From: Endomychus coccineus
Taxonomy: Eukaryota; Arthropoda; Insecta; Coleoptera; Endomychidae
Assembly: GCA_958510875.1 (NCBI GenBank)
Contig: OY294067.1
Location: forward strand, 253,905,736 to 253,969,735
Direction of reading: 5' to 3'
Length of the DNA: 64,000 nt
In this document: positions 23,013-33,934 of the stretch, one piece after another
Numbering within the stretch: position 1 is the first letter of the stretch
Layout of the letters: every line of letters starts with the position of its first letter
Made by a program: the position numbers and the translations under genes
The notes under the pieces: model-generated
What the model was told of the DNA's origin: nothing
Seen by the model: only the letters and a program-made list of their open reading frames with translations
The model's database searches: none

Positions 23013-23240
23013 TACTAGCTAAGTGTTGTGTACCGATCTGCAACAGCAACTGTGTGGGTAATCCAGATAAGACTTATTATTTAACGTTTGGTTTTCTACA
23101 TCATGAGGAGTTTGAAGTAAAATGGATTAGAGCAATTCTTAGTGACTTTTCGTTCCCAATAAGTTACTTTTATGCATTTCAATTAATCTACATGTCTAAT
23201 CTTATGCGTTTGTTTGTTATGAGTTCATGTTTATTTTTAT
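23013..23240 (+). pseudogene. THAP-type zinc finger remnant
   Basis: The frame reads AKCCVPICNSNCVGNPDKTY, then LTFGFLHHEEFEVKWIRAIL. C-x4-C near the start, a Phe/Pro-type segment and WIRAI are the first half of a THAP domain (C2CH). A frame change near 23155 gives FVPNKLLLCISINL where the family has a CSxHF ending, so the last His is lost. The start codon is ATA where ATG would stand. THAP fingers occur in P-element-like transposases and in host regulators; the sequence does not tell which this was. A polypyrimidine tract and cag (about 23008) sit just upstream. Confidence 0.55.
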
Positions 23241-23685
23241 ATTGCATTATCAGCACCACCCACCATATCCTACATTTTGTATATTGTGTAGTGTAAGAAT
23301 CACTTTTATTACTATTCAATTATGATCCAAAAAGATAATATATTTCGATATCTCACTTGATAAAGGAAATGAAGGAAAACCTCAGCGAGAATATTACTAA
23401 TGATTACTACATATCTACAGTTCACCACTACCTCTAATTTCAAGTGTTCTGTTCTGATAATAAATAAAAATTCCGAAAACAAATTTGAATGAATTACCGA
23501 GATATCATACTTAGTGAGAAATAAAAGTCGCTACTATTAATAGTATTTACTGACTATTATTATATATATTGAAGTATATTTGTAAAAAATAAATACAAAA
23601 CTAAAATAGATGTTGGCACATGTTACAGTTTAATTTGAAAATCTTAGAATACGTGAGAAGCAATCACCCTTATCTTTTCAGGAGG
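23241..23685. other. no recognised gene
   Basis: AT-rich spacer. Confidence 0.5.
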
Positions 23686-23689
23686 CAAC

Positions 23690-25236
23690 GAAAACTAGAA
23701 CACTTACTAGAGATTCGTCGGTTAGGGAGAAAATTGCACTTGGAAGGCTCAGTGAAGAACTTTGGAGTTATTCTCGATTCTAAACTAAGTTGGTAAATGC
23801 ACCTGGAAACCTGGATCTACAACCACGGGTTCTTCACTGGAAATATATGGCCATGATCCGTCCAATCATAACCTACGCAGCCGTTGTTGTGGTGGCCAGA
23901 GACAGATACTGTTCTGTTCCCGTCTGGGCCCAGCAACTTGCCTGCGTAGGTATAACCACGATACAAATATATTTCTCGTATCGTGGGTACAACGGGGCTA
24001 TGAGGATCCCCTCCAATACGACACTGGAGGTTCTGATGGATATCGCCCCTTCACAACTTCACATCAAAACAGTGGCTGCGGGTTCTGCGTATTGGCTTGC
24101 TGGTCTGAGCCAGACACCAGACGTCATAACCCAAAGAACGGACTGAGAATAAGGACTCCGCAGCACATCCACCAGGGTGACTCGTGTGCTTCACAGATGG
24201 GTCCAAGACTGGCGAGTCTAGCGGAGCCGAAGTCTATTCGTCCACAGCCAGAGCGATACTTTCAGTTCCCCTAGGTGTTCACGTAACCTTTTCAAGGCCG
24301 TGCAATCCGGAACTGTGCCTTGGAACACCTGATTATAAACTACCGAGGTAGACGGATTTATATCTGTACTGACAACCGGCCCTGGATACACTTTATGCCC
24401 ATAGATTGACTTCTAGACAATTTTTGGAGTGTAGAGAGACGATGGCTGGATTAGCCAAAAAGAAGAAACTTCAGAGAGTATGTATCCCCGCTCATTCTGA
24501 CTCAAAAAGTTGATGAATAGGGCATTTGCGTTTTCCTATGCACCCTTGATCTCGATCCAACGACCGAAATATCACCAACCGCAGCTCCAGAGTTACTGGA
24601 TATACAGGGGCTTTCGGTTTGGCATGGTGGCCCGGTATGAGGCAGGCGAAACTTCACATTGTGAAATTCTCGCCCAAATGATCGAAACTCCTTCTCTTCT
24701 ATAAGCAGAAGAGGCATAAGACTGATAACAGGACAAGCTCAACTCATCTGGGTTTCTGGACACAGTGGAGTTGTAGGAAACGAAATGGTCGACTTTCTGG
24801 CCAGGTGAGGGAGCCAATGGTCGCTTTATCAAATTGCGTTTGGGTTCTCGCCCTTCTGGGCCTACTGAATGAAGAGTGGTCTGAACTGTGGCGAGAATCA
24901 CCACGTATGAGGCAGGCCAAGCTCTTCATCAAAGGGCCTGTGCCTAGGCTCTCAAAGAAATTATTTCCTCTGAACATAAAGGACATCAGAGAGATGACTG
25001 GAATCCTAACCGGTCACTGTCGTCTTAACAAACACCTACACGAAATGGGCATCACAGATGACCCAATATGTGGGAAATGCAGGGAGGCGGAAGAATCTGC
25101 CTCTCACATCCTGTTTGCATTAGCATCCTTCAGGCACCGACACTTCGAAGCATCAAAACTGCTCCCAGAAGAACTTATGGAAGTCAGCACTGGCAATATT
25201 CTGGGTTTCTGGCGGGACACAAACCTGCTAGTATGA
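23690..25236 (+). pseudogene. LINE pol ORF: thumb, RNase H and zinc knuckle (copy 2)
   Basis: Ordered traces: GRLSEELWSYS, MAMIRPIITYAAVVVVARD (reverse transcriptase thumb), LACVGIT, GAMRIPSNTTLEVLMDIAPS (conserved downstream block), RNase H pieces, WVSGHSGVVGNEMVDFLAR (RNase H end with its GH and NE residues), and 24805-25236 with EEWSELWRESPRMRQAKLF, EMTGILTGHCRLNKHLHEMG and CGKCREAEESASHILF (knuckle). An additional partial copy of the SPRMRQAKL region lies at about 24590-24725, upstream of its proper place, so an internal rearrangement occurred. Stops and frameshifts are frequent. RNase H places it among I/R1/LOA-type LINEs rather than Jockey or CR1. Confidence 0.82.
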
Positions 25237-25317
25237 AATAGGCTTCTGACCACGGGGCGCACTATGGGCCCAACTAGGTGGCTCAAGTGCATTTGGGGGC
25301 TAAACTCTCTCTCCTCA

Positions 25318-25345
25318 AGAGATGATGATGATGATGATGATGACA
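25318..25345 (+). repeat. (GAT)n microsatellite
   Basis: Run of gat units directly after the LINE copy, likely its 3' tail. Confidence 0.85.
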
Positions 25346-25660
25346 GGACTTCTCACAGGACACTGTCATCTGAATAGACATGCATAGTTGGTGACCCAGG
25401 TTGTAGTAGATGCGAGGCGGGGGGAATTGCCTTTAAATTTCTAGCGGAATGTTCAGCAATAGCTTCTCTCAGGGTACAACACCTCGGCAGCGCATCAATG
25501 TCGCTTGATGCCATTAAAAACATCGTACATGCTGAATTCGAGCCTTCTGCGTTGCTATTGGCTTGATGCACTGAGCCTTGTATCAAGGGGTGCACAATGG
25601 ACCCAATAAATCTGTTCAAGTGCCTTGAACTTGTTCGCCCCTATTTGGATTGACCACCTG
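25346..25660 (+). pseudogene. LINE 3' end fragment (copy 3)
   Basis: Starts at TGLLTGHCHLNRHA and ends with VSRGAQWTQ, then SALNLFAPIWID, in frames broken by stops. It is a second, more decayed end of the same LINE family, placed in tandem after the GAT tail of copy 2. Confidence 0.7.
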
Positions 25661-25699
25661 ATTGATCACCCTTATCGACTAAAATACTGCAGAAGTACT

Positions 25700-25733
25700 G
25701 AGGACCTTTCAGCTACCAAGTGGCCATCATCAG
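25700..25733 (-). ncRNA. hammerhead-like core in repeat B (minus arm)
   Basis: Minus strand CTGATGA, stem II GGCCAC/GTAGCT with mismatches, GAAA, GGTCC. Weakly paired. Confidence 0.35.
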
Positions 25734-25747
25734 AGTAAACAGAGATG

Positions 25748-25786
25748 AACACTGATGATGGCTACTTGGTAGCGAAAAAGTCACCA
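25748..25786 (+). ncRNA. hammerhead-like core in repeat B (plus arm)
   Basis: CTGATGA (25752-25758), T, GGCTAC-TTG-GTAGC, GAAA (25774-25777), then AAGTC. Stem II is good on one side but loses one closing C; stem III is not formed. Confidence 0.35.
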
Positions 25787-25870
25787 GTACTTGAACAGTA
25801 TTTTTAGTAGATAAGGATGATTGTTTCTCATTTCTAGTTTATCCCTAGTGTGAACTCTTTTATAGTTTAT

Positions 25871-26770
25871 CACTTGAAATACGTATCAAACCAAGGAACA
25901 TGGAAGCTCATTAGGTTAGATCATGATTGACCCCTTGAACAAGATTGGGAGAGGATTAGTGAATTTCTTAAACCGTCATTCCACAACTTTAATTCTCGCC
26001 AAAACTCGAATAGATATTTTATGAAGCACTAATGTGCTAGATTCTTGAAAGGAATTTCCCAATAAAATATTGCCATACTTGACTGGGACAAAAAACAGAG
26101 AAAATAAGAGAAATAGAAAAATATGATAATTTGAATTTAACGAAAACGCGCCGGAAAAGCCTGAAGTATTTCGAATTCGCCGCCGTGACGTCACGATTTC
26201 GTTCTTCACTTGATAATATACTCGTAAACCAAAATCTGAACGCAATTTATGTATGTTATTAGTGAGTGCAAAGTTAGAAAATATGTAGTTACGAATGTTG
26301 TTTTGTATCTATATGAAAAAATAGTCCAATAAACCGTCCGAAAAAGTGATTCGAATTGGGTCGACTCAAAGGCAATTACACCAGTTTTGGAGCATACGGA
26401 AATATTTGTTTATATACCAATATGGTCAGCTTCTACCGGAAATATCTATAGACAATTCTTATCAGTCCATGTTCCTGGCCAACATGTGACAGTTCATATT
26501 CATAATTGTCGACGCACAATAAATATTACAATGTAAATAATAGTACGAATATGTTTATCACAGTGCATTAAAAATAATTCTTATTTATTATAATGTTTTC
26601 CATTCGGAAGAGAGAGGAAGGCACATAATGGAATAGATGTGGTATCAGGTAAATAGATTATGATACAGTTCTAGACAAAGTTACGCACAATTTTTTTTTA
26701 ATGTTGTTTTTAATTTCGGCTAGGGCTATAAAAGAAACCAAATCTTAGGCTTTGGAGTCATCTATGAAAT
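25871..26770. other. no recognised gene
   Basis: AT-rich apart from a short CpG-bearing patch near 26150-26210 (cgaattcgccgccgtgacgt). The minus frame at 25976-26245 shows no domain. Confidence 0.45.
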
Positions 26771-26899
26771 ACCGTTATAATAATATTTATTTATTTAAGT
26801 AGGCAAGCCTAATACACAAAAAAAATAATTACAAATGTATAAATATCTTACACCATTATTACACTATGTAAATATAACGAACATTTGAGAGTATACTAA

Positions 26900-29600
26900 G
26901 TATCACAATAAGCTGTCACTAATATACTTCTTTAATGATGACTTAAATTGATTTACTGAATTAGATTCTTTTACGAATTGTGGTAGTTCATTAAATTCGT
27001 TCAAGCGTTTATGAAACAAAACTGTTCATTCCAAATTTAGTGTTAGTTTTTTTAAGTAAAAATTGTTATTTCTTCTCTTATTGTAATCATGAACTTCATT
27101 AATTCTCAATCAGAACTTCTGAAAGTAATTGATAGCAATTCTTTATTCAGCTTAAATATTAAGATCCTAGTCATAAATAATATACGTTCTTCAACTGAAA
27201 ACCAGTTTAGATACTCTAACATCAATTTAATTGCTGTGTAACGGCCACATCTCAATATTAATCGCATACCCCGATTTTGAAGGTTTTGCAATTGTGCTAT
27301 TTTATTTTTACCAAGTAGAGAAAGTAATGATGAACAATGATCAAAATGAGGTTGTATTAAACTTTTAAAAACAGTCATACATAGATAATTTCTTACATAT
27401 ACGAGAGAAAAAGAAAAGTTATTTAGATATTTTTTTACAAATAAAATCAGCTTGACCATTTAGTTTTAAATTTTTATCAATTATAAAACCCAAATATTTT
27501 ATTCCAGTTACATTTTCAATGCTAATATGAATAATTCTTATAACAGCATTCACCCAAACAATTTGATCATATTTATCAGATGATGTCAAAATCATACTTT
27601 TTGCTTTACTGACATTAAGTTTAAGTTTATTATGAAATAAATATGTTTCGATGCTATTTGAAGACCTGTTTATTTAAACAATTGCCTGCTTCAAATTTTT
27701 ATGTATACAAGAAACCAATGTATCATCAGCAAAGAGATTTAAACAGTGTGATCCAGAAATGTGGCTAATAACAAATAATAAAAAGCAATGGGCCTAACAC
27801 CTGTCATGCGTAGGCCACTCTCAATTATAAGTTCATCTGACAATTCTTTACCAAATTTAGGTTTTTGTCTTCTGTAAATTTGTAACTTTGAATCCAATGC
27901 AAAACAATCCCCAATATCCCATAATACTTTTTCAAGTAGAATAGTTTTGTCAATTGTTTCAAATGCCCTTTTAAGCTCGAGAAATGTCGCCACAATGTAC
28001 TGATTTCTATCAAGTATATCTTCCCATTCAGATATTAAAAATTGAAGAGACATTTCACATGAGTGTCTAGCTCTAAAACTTGATTGGTTGCCTAGAAACA
28101 ATTCATTGGTATTAAAGTTCTAACATTTTATCAAGAGTAGGTAGTATATTTAATGGGCTAAAATTTTCAGCTTTAATTGAAGTAATTTTCGGTATAGGAA
28201 CAATAGTGGAAACCTTAAATTGATCAGGAAACACACTGGTTCCATGTGATGTGTTACATTTAATATTGCATAGCCAGCTACATCAAAACTATTTTGACGT
28301 TATTATTCAAATTTTCTGCTTTGTTAGTTTTGTCAAAAGGGAATATAATATTTCTCAGTTCATTAATTGTTAAAGGCACGAATTCAGTGAAATTAGTTGA
28401 TATAACAGGGTAGTCATGTGTCCATTGCTGTACATTTTGGAAAACTGATGTTATTTCATTTACACTATATATAAAATATGAATTAAAATTATTATCAATG
28501 TCTACTTCCTTATTTAAAATTACATTTTGGTGATTAATCTCAAACTGGATATGGCTAACAACATCTTGTTTTGGCTCAACAAGTTTTTTAATACATTTCC
28601 TTAGTATTACGTTTATTGTTATCAATCAATTTTGTTCATAATATGATCTCCCTTTTTTTCTTAGTAAACAAACATTGATTTTTAATGATCTTATAGACAT
28701 TCCAACGTCCTTCGTTTAGACCATCCTCGCAATGCCTAAAGTTGTAATATGCATTATTACGTTCACTTCTTTTTCTTTAAGTTCATCATCAAAGTAGGGT
28801 ATATAATTACTCTTAAGATATATTGTTTTTTTTCAGGGACACTTTCTTCAACAATTTTTGACACATCGTCAATTAATTCTTGTAAGATATTATCTACACT
28901 AACTGAATTATTGTTCCAATTACAAGAGATTAATTGCCTATTTATATTATGATACCCTTGATCTGTAAATTTTCTAAAAGTAATTGATTTTTCAGGCAAT
29001 CGAATGTAGTCAGTAGATAAAGTAATGGATATAATGCCATGCTCAGAAATGTTAGGTTTATTTACAACTGCTCTCACATTATCATAATTATAGTAACAAC
29101 ATAATCAATTAAAGTTGTTGACTCATCACAACATGTTTTACAATCCTGAACAACTTGATCCAGCCCATACATATTAGATAGTTTTTTATTTTCTGCTCGT
29201 AATATTCGGTACTAAAAAAATTGAAATTGAAATCACCAATCAATAAACATCTTTTACCATCAGCAAAATTATTTTCTATTACATCCTCCAGAGCATCAAT
29301 ATAAACGAGCTTATTGGAACTTGGAGATCTATAAGGATCCCCAATGTTCCATAGATTATTACCTACACAAGCACCAATACACCATGTCAATTATATGAGT
29401 TTTACTTGACTTAACTTCAATGTCTTCCCTAACGAAAATTAATACTCCACCCGATTTGAACTACTACATGTGGTACCTTTCAATATAAAGCTCAGCATCA
29501 TCTATATCATCAGTGATACATGTTTCACTAAGAACAATTACATAAAGCTTATAACTAATAATGTTCAGAATAATATCAGCCTTTTGAGCTAAAAACTACT
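26900..29600 (-). pseudogene. CR1-like ORF2: endonuclease and reverse transcriptase
   Basis: Endonuclease pieces come first: LYVIVLSETCITDDIDD, GGVLIFVREDIE, YRSPSSNKLVYIDALEDVI, RCLLIGDFNFNFFSTEYY (the GDFN catalytic block). The linker follows (RLPEKSITFRKFTDQGYHN, LTINELRNIIFPFDKTNK). Reverse transcriptase: QSSFRARHSCEMSLQFL, VATFLELKRAFETIDKTILL, where the motif A Asp is replaced by Glu/Leu-Glu, and a damaged region where the DD box should stand. The thumb and C-terminus are clear: FKSLIQPHFDHCSSLLSLLG, LQNLQNRGMRLILRCGRYT, WFSVEERILFMTRILIFKL and NEFNELPQFVKESNSVNQFK. Stops lie in every domain, so it is inactive. Confidence 0.85.
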
Positions 29601-29659
29601 AACATTGGAATATATAATATGTTTATCAAAACTAGGAGAACTGACATCGCAACTTTGAA

Positions 29660-30640
29660 TATTAGGCTCTACTCGTTTTTTAGATTAACAATTTTAGGGA
29701 CAGCGTTCACATATTTTATAATCAACCATCTCATTAAGTTTATCTTTAACATGCTTGTAATATTCCCTTTGAATCATTGTTTGATCAAAAAACACCTTAA
29801 CACTACCAGCTAATTTATTCTTATTGAAAAAGACTTGCTTGGCATCATTTTCTGTGCTAAATATCACTCTCAGTAGTCTTATTTTATTTGGATCAAATTT
29901 ACATTTACGGTTAAGCAGTTGAATATCAGAGAGTAAACGTTGTACTTTATCGATTTCGTCTAGGATTATCTGTGTTTTATCGTTTTTTGTAGACTCACTT
30001 ATATTTGTTATTATAATATGTTTGCTATACGCTTCTTATGTTCTTCCCATTCAGAAATAACCTCCTCAGTTTGGAATAATGGTGAATTCGTAGCTTCAGC
30101 CTGGTTAAAAATGCGTACACGCTCATTTTCTGTAGTTAGAGTCTCGAGAGCGGCTATTTACACCTCAATTTCTTCAATTCTTTTATTTAATTTTCCATTT
30201 TCCACCCGTATTTGCTGTAGTTCACATACAACTTTGTTAAGATTAGTTTTCTGATCATCAACCGAGTTAGATATGTGCTGGTTAGATTTCCTTAGTTCGG
30301 AGAACTCTTTCTCAATACTTTTCTTAAATGGATTCAGGAACTCAATAAGTAGTTCCTTGAAGATTGATTTGATTTTCTTCTCATCCATTTTTGGATCACT
30401 CTCAGATCTGGTATCGGAGGTAAATTAACTATCGGTGTGACCACAATTGTCGTACTCTTTATTGTCTCGCTGACATACAATCTTAGCCTGCCGCGCACAG
30501 CTAGGATGATAGTATGTTTGACAAAACTCACATTCAAAGGAGAATTTCACACTTTTTCTGCAATGCTTACAAATTTTTATTTCATCTATTATCACACATA
30601 ACATGGAACTCTGACCAAATACAAAATTATTTTGGATATT
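29660..30640 (-). pseudogene. CR1-like ORF1 with zinc finger and coiled coil
   Basis: The N-terminal frame reads IKICKHCRKSVKFSFECEFC then QTYYHPSCARQ, a Cys-x2-Cys...Cys-x2-Cys...His-x2-Cys finger like the PHD-type finger seen in ORF1 of some CR1-group LINEs. After one stop (TAA between HTDS and FTSD) a helical, charged part follows (FKKSIEKEFSELRKSNQHI, ENGKLNKRIEEIEV), likely a coiled coil. The C-terminal part reads KVQRLLSDIQLLNRKCKF, IRLLRVIFSTENDAKQVFFN, REYYKHVKDKLNEMVD, an RNA/DNA-binding-like region. Role: binding of the element RNA in the ribonucleoprotein. Broken by stops. Confidence 0.78.
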
Positions 30641-31020
30641 TAAGACTCCCCTTCCCCATCTTACATGTTGCCACAAAGGCACTCCCCCTTAAACAATTAA
30701 TAACATTTCACATGATTTTTATTATAACTTTTATTATATTACATCTGTAAGTAAACATAAATTTCACTGCCCTCACAATATATAGTGTATAGTGAAGTAT
30801 TGTAAGGGAAGTATTGTAATCGTTGCGAAAAGGTATTCGCGGATATATCCGTTTTGAGCGAGGTGTGCATAATTACATATCAAATATATTTTTATTATTT
30901 GTTTTTTAATATCTATTAATTTTATATTATATATGTATATATTATATATTTGTGCTTCTACATTTTGACATCTTGCAATCTTAGAACAAACGATTTATTT
31001 ACTATTTAGATTACAAAATC

Positions 31021-31520
31021 AACTCATCTTTTGTATCTTTTCGCGAATTCTGTGATAATTTTATCCACGTCAAGCTGAATCTGGCGGTGAATGTGCAGCA
31101 AGGCCAGACCCGTGAGCCTTTCCTCCTCCATGGTTGCTCTCAGACAAGTTTTGAGTCGCCGTAGAGTAGAAAAATTCAGCTCGGCGGTTGTTGCGCTGAC
31201 AGGTAGAGTTGCCAGAATCTTCAGCAGCATCTTGATGCACGGGTAAGGTTCACATCGCAACTCTGGATAATCTATACCAAAGAATCGGGAATCTTCAGGC
31301 CTTCTTGAATGACGTGTTTCCAACGAGCTACCCACATTCGGAACTCGGCAATGACGACAGACGCAGGGGCGCTTATGAGGCCTTCGTACCGTTGTGACAC
31401 TTTTAGCACAGCTGTCAGATTTTCCTCAGCATATGACGTACTTGGCGAAAGCACATTCAAATCGAACAGATCCATGACATCTGGGGAAAGTCTGTCTTTC
31501 AAGTCGAAAATGACGCTTTA
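31021..31520 (-). pseudogene. hAT-type transposase, C-terminal dimerisation region
   Basis: Two overlapping frames join after a shift near 31290. The first has KDRLSPDVMDLFDLNVLSPS and EFRMWVARWKHVIQE; the second has YPCIKMLLKILATLPVSATT, AELNFSTLRRLKTCLRATM, EEERLTGLALLHIHRQ and IITEFAKR before a stop. LPVSxxxAExxFSxLxxxKxxLRxTM is the hAT C-terminal signature. The catalytic part is not seen upstream; gcgtcattttcgac just upstream is preceded by AT-rich sequence. Could be a hAT transposon tail or a derived ZMYM1-like host exon, but the frameshift favours a remnant. Confidence 0.82.
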
Positions 31521-31834
31521 ATATGAAATACATACATACCATAATTACTATTTTGGGGGATTCATCCAAACGTTGGGATTTAACAATTTAGAGTTATTGC
31601 AATTCTACACATAAATACTGAGAATATCGCGCCGCAGACATTCACTGAAATGCAGTGATGCCAACGGAACTGCACCGTCTCAGTATCTTGAAGGCGGTGT
31701 CTGATGTCACGGAGCTAGTGTCTAGTGTACAATTTATATTATTATATACCTAATTGAGTGGTTATAATGAGAACGGTTGAATTCTTTAGCTGTGGGAGAA
31801 ATTAATCCTTCAAGTTGTGATGTATTTGAATAAA
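31521..31834. other. no recognised gene
   Basis: Nothing assignable; slightly GC-richer at 31625-31720. Confidence 0.45.
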
Positions 31835-32141
31835 CTGCTTTCGTTTGTTCTATCATACATAGTTTTAATTCAATTCAGAAATATTTAGAGTCACGAACCA
31901 GCTGATAGTTTTGAATTGATAATTTTCGTTTATTTTTCGAATCTGGAATAATTTATTTTCTTTGAGTAAATTTGAGTAACTTTTGTTGCTTTTTTTTTCT
32001 TTACCTTAACAATTAGAGCTGTAGTTAAAATTTTTTTATTGCTTTGGGGCAATACGCTCATGCCCCTCCCCCCTTGAATCCGCGCCTGTTGCGCCGTTCC
32101 TATTGATTGTATGGATTCCAAAATTTGCAGATCTCTTTAAA
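31835..32141 (+). repeat. 307-bp direct repeat, left copy
   Basis: Nearly identical to 32742-33047, from ctgctttcgtttgttctatc to gcagatctctttaaa. It contains a pyrimidine/purine run (ttgctttttttttc) and a GC patch, catgcccctcccccct. The pair brackets exactly 600 bp of CR1 sequence. Confidence 0.9.
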
Positions 32142-32741
32142 TTTTTATCAATTATAAAACCCAACTATTTTATTCCAGTTACATTTTCAATGCTAATATG
32201 AATAATTCTTATAACAGCATTCGCCCAAACAATTTGATCATTTTTATAAGATGATGTCAAAATCATACTTTTTGCTTTACTGAGATTAAGTTTAAGTTTA
32301 TTATGAAATAAATATGTTTCGATGCTATTTGAAGACCTATTTATTTCAACAATTGCCTGCTTCAAATTTTAATGTATACAGGAAACCAATGTATCATCAG
32401 CAAAGAGATTTAAACAGTGTGATCCAGAAATGTGGCTTATATCAAATAATAAAAAGCAATGGGCCTAACACCTGTCATGCGTAGGCCACTCTCAATTATA
32501 AGTTCATCTGACAATTCTTTACCAAATTTAGGTTTTTGTCTTCTGTAAATTTGTAACTTTGAATCCAATGCAAAACAATCCCCAATATCCCATAATACTT
32601 TTTCAAGTAGAATAGTTCTGTCAATTGTTTCAAATGCCCTTTTAAGCTAGAGAAATGTCGCCACAATGTACTGATTTCTATCAAGTATATCTTTCCATTC
32701 AGATATTAAAAATTGAAGAGACATTTCACATGAGTATCTAG
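32142..32741 (-). pseudogene. second copy of a CR1 reverse transcriptase segment
   Basis: This 600-bp segment matches 27470-28072 within the CR1 ORF2 almost base for base (small differences such as a premature stop in GHLKQLTE versus GHLKQLTK context). It codes on the minus strand for WRHFSSLKGHLKQLTELFYL and TEDKNLNLVKNCQMNL, shifted relative to the pol frame. Both ends are blunt within the CR1 ORF and meet the flanking direct repeats at short microhomologies (tttaaattttt, and tctagct). Confidence 0.9.
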
Positions 32742-33047
32742 CTGCTTTCGTTTGTTCTATCATACATAGTTTTAATTTAATTCAGAAATATTTAGAGTCA
32801 CGAACCAGCGGATAGTTTTGAATTGATAATTTTCGATTATTTTTCGAATCTGGAATAATTTATTTTCTTTGAGTAAATTTGAGTAACTTTTGTTGCTTTT
32901 TTTTTCTTTACCTTAACAATTAGAGCTGTGGTTAAAATTTTTTATCGCTTTGGGGCAATACGCTCATGCCCCTCCCCCCTTGAATCCGCGCCTGTTGCGC
33001 CGTTTCTATTGATTGTATGGATTCCAAAATTTGCAGATCGCTTTAAA
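32742..33047 (+). repeat. 307-bp direct repeat, right copy
   Basis: Partner of 31835-32141 with only scattered substitutions (for example gatcgc against gatctc near the end). Confidence 0.9.
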
Positions 33048-33930
33048 GAGGTGAAAATGGGAACTCTATTGTTTTTGGGTGCGGTAGGCCTGTTTCAAGT
33101 TATACTTTCAACATCCATCTTCAGTTTTTCAAATTGAATTATAGTATGCTATTGACCATAATGAAAACAGTGTTTTTCCGGTTATAAATATATATTACAC
33201 GCATACATAATACCGAACGTGTGTGGAATTATCGTTTTAAGGTTCAAGGTCATCGTCATTTCTGTGTGGTGTAAATAATTGAATAAATTCATCTGACAGC
33301 AACTTTCAAAATAAATGAAGGTAAATAGTGTCAGATACAATACGAATAAACTAACTGATTTTTAGGGTTCCTATAACAAATGATGAATCAACGAAAGAAT
33401 AGATGGGAATTGTGCGACGTGAAACTTCATCCAAAAACTGCTACCCGTTTTTGTAGTTATAACTTTTCAAATAATGATTATTTATATCATAACGCAAACA
33501 GCTACAACCTGATACTGCTTTCAGTGGGATCCAAAAGCACAATTCTTCAAAGCGAGCTGATGTTCAATGATTGTATCTCAGCATCAAATGTCCATTGTAG
33601 CATTTGTACCCTCTAAATGATATGCAAGAAACTGAAAGATGCTTGACAATTTTGTTTCCAAAAAATTATTTTATGTAAAATCACAATGAAAATCGAGCTA
33701 CTTGTTTTATAAAATTAGAAGTATGAATGAATCTTTCACATGTTACAATAAGAATGACTTCACTTAACACCGCCCTTCAGTTACAGCTTCGGAGAGTATT
33801 TCTCGAGGAAGATGGATATCCAATATAATTTTTTTTACTTTTACAAAGATGTAAACAATTTGATAATATACCTCTGTCACTTTAATATCAATTGCTGACA
33901 TCCCTGTTTTATGTATAATTAAAAAATATG
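33048..33930. other. no recognised gene
   Basis: The plus frame at 33380-33616 (MMNQRKNRWELCDVKLHPKT) has no recognised domain. Confidence 0.45.
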
Positions 33931-33934
33931 GACA

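Larger units (their letters stand above)
25681..25870. repeat. hairpin repeat B (copy 2)
   Basis: Two inverted arms around agagtaaacagagatgaaca: cctttcagctaccaagtggc and ctgatgatggctacttggta. Then the tail gtatttttagtagataagg and ctagtgtgaactctttta, as at 14820-15035. Confidence 0.72.
26775..30770 (-). mobile_element. CR1-like LINE, almost full length
   Basis: A continuous minus-strand element of about 4 kb with ORF1 (zinc finger plus coiled coil plus nucleic-acid-binding part) followed by ORF2 (endonuclease plus reverse transcriptase) and a short 3' region. The order and sizes match CR1-group LINEs. Both ORFs carry stops and frameshifts but most of the protein can still be followed, so the insertion is moderately young. 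Confidence 0.85.

Noticed and set aside
24502..24986. Several minus-strand frames at 24.5-25.6 kb
   Set aside because: Shadows of the plus-strand LINE pol remnant; no motif of their own.
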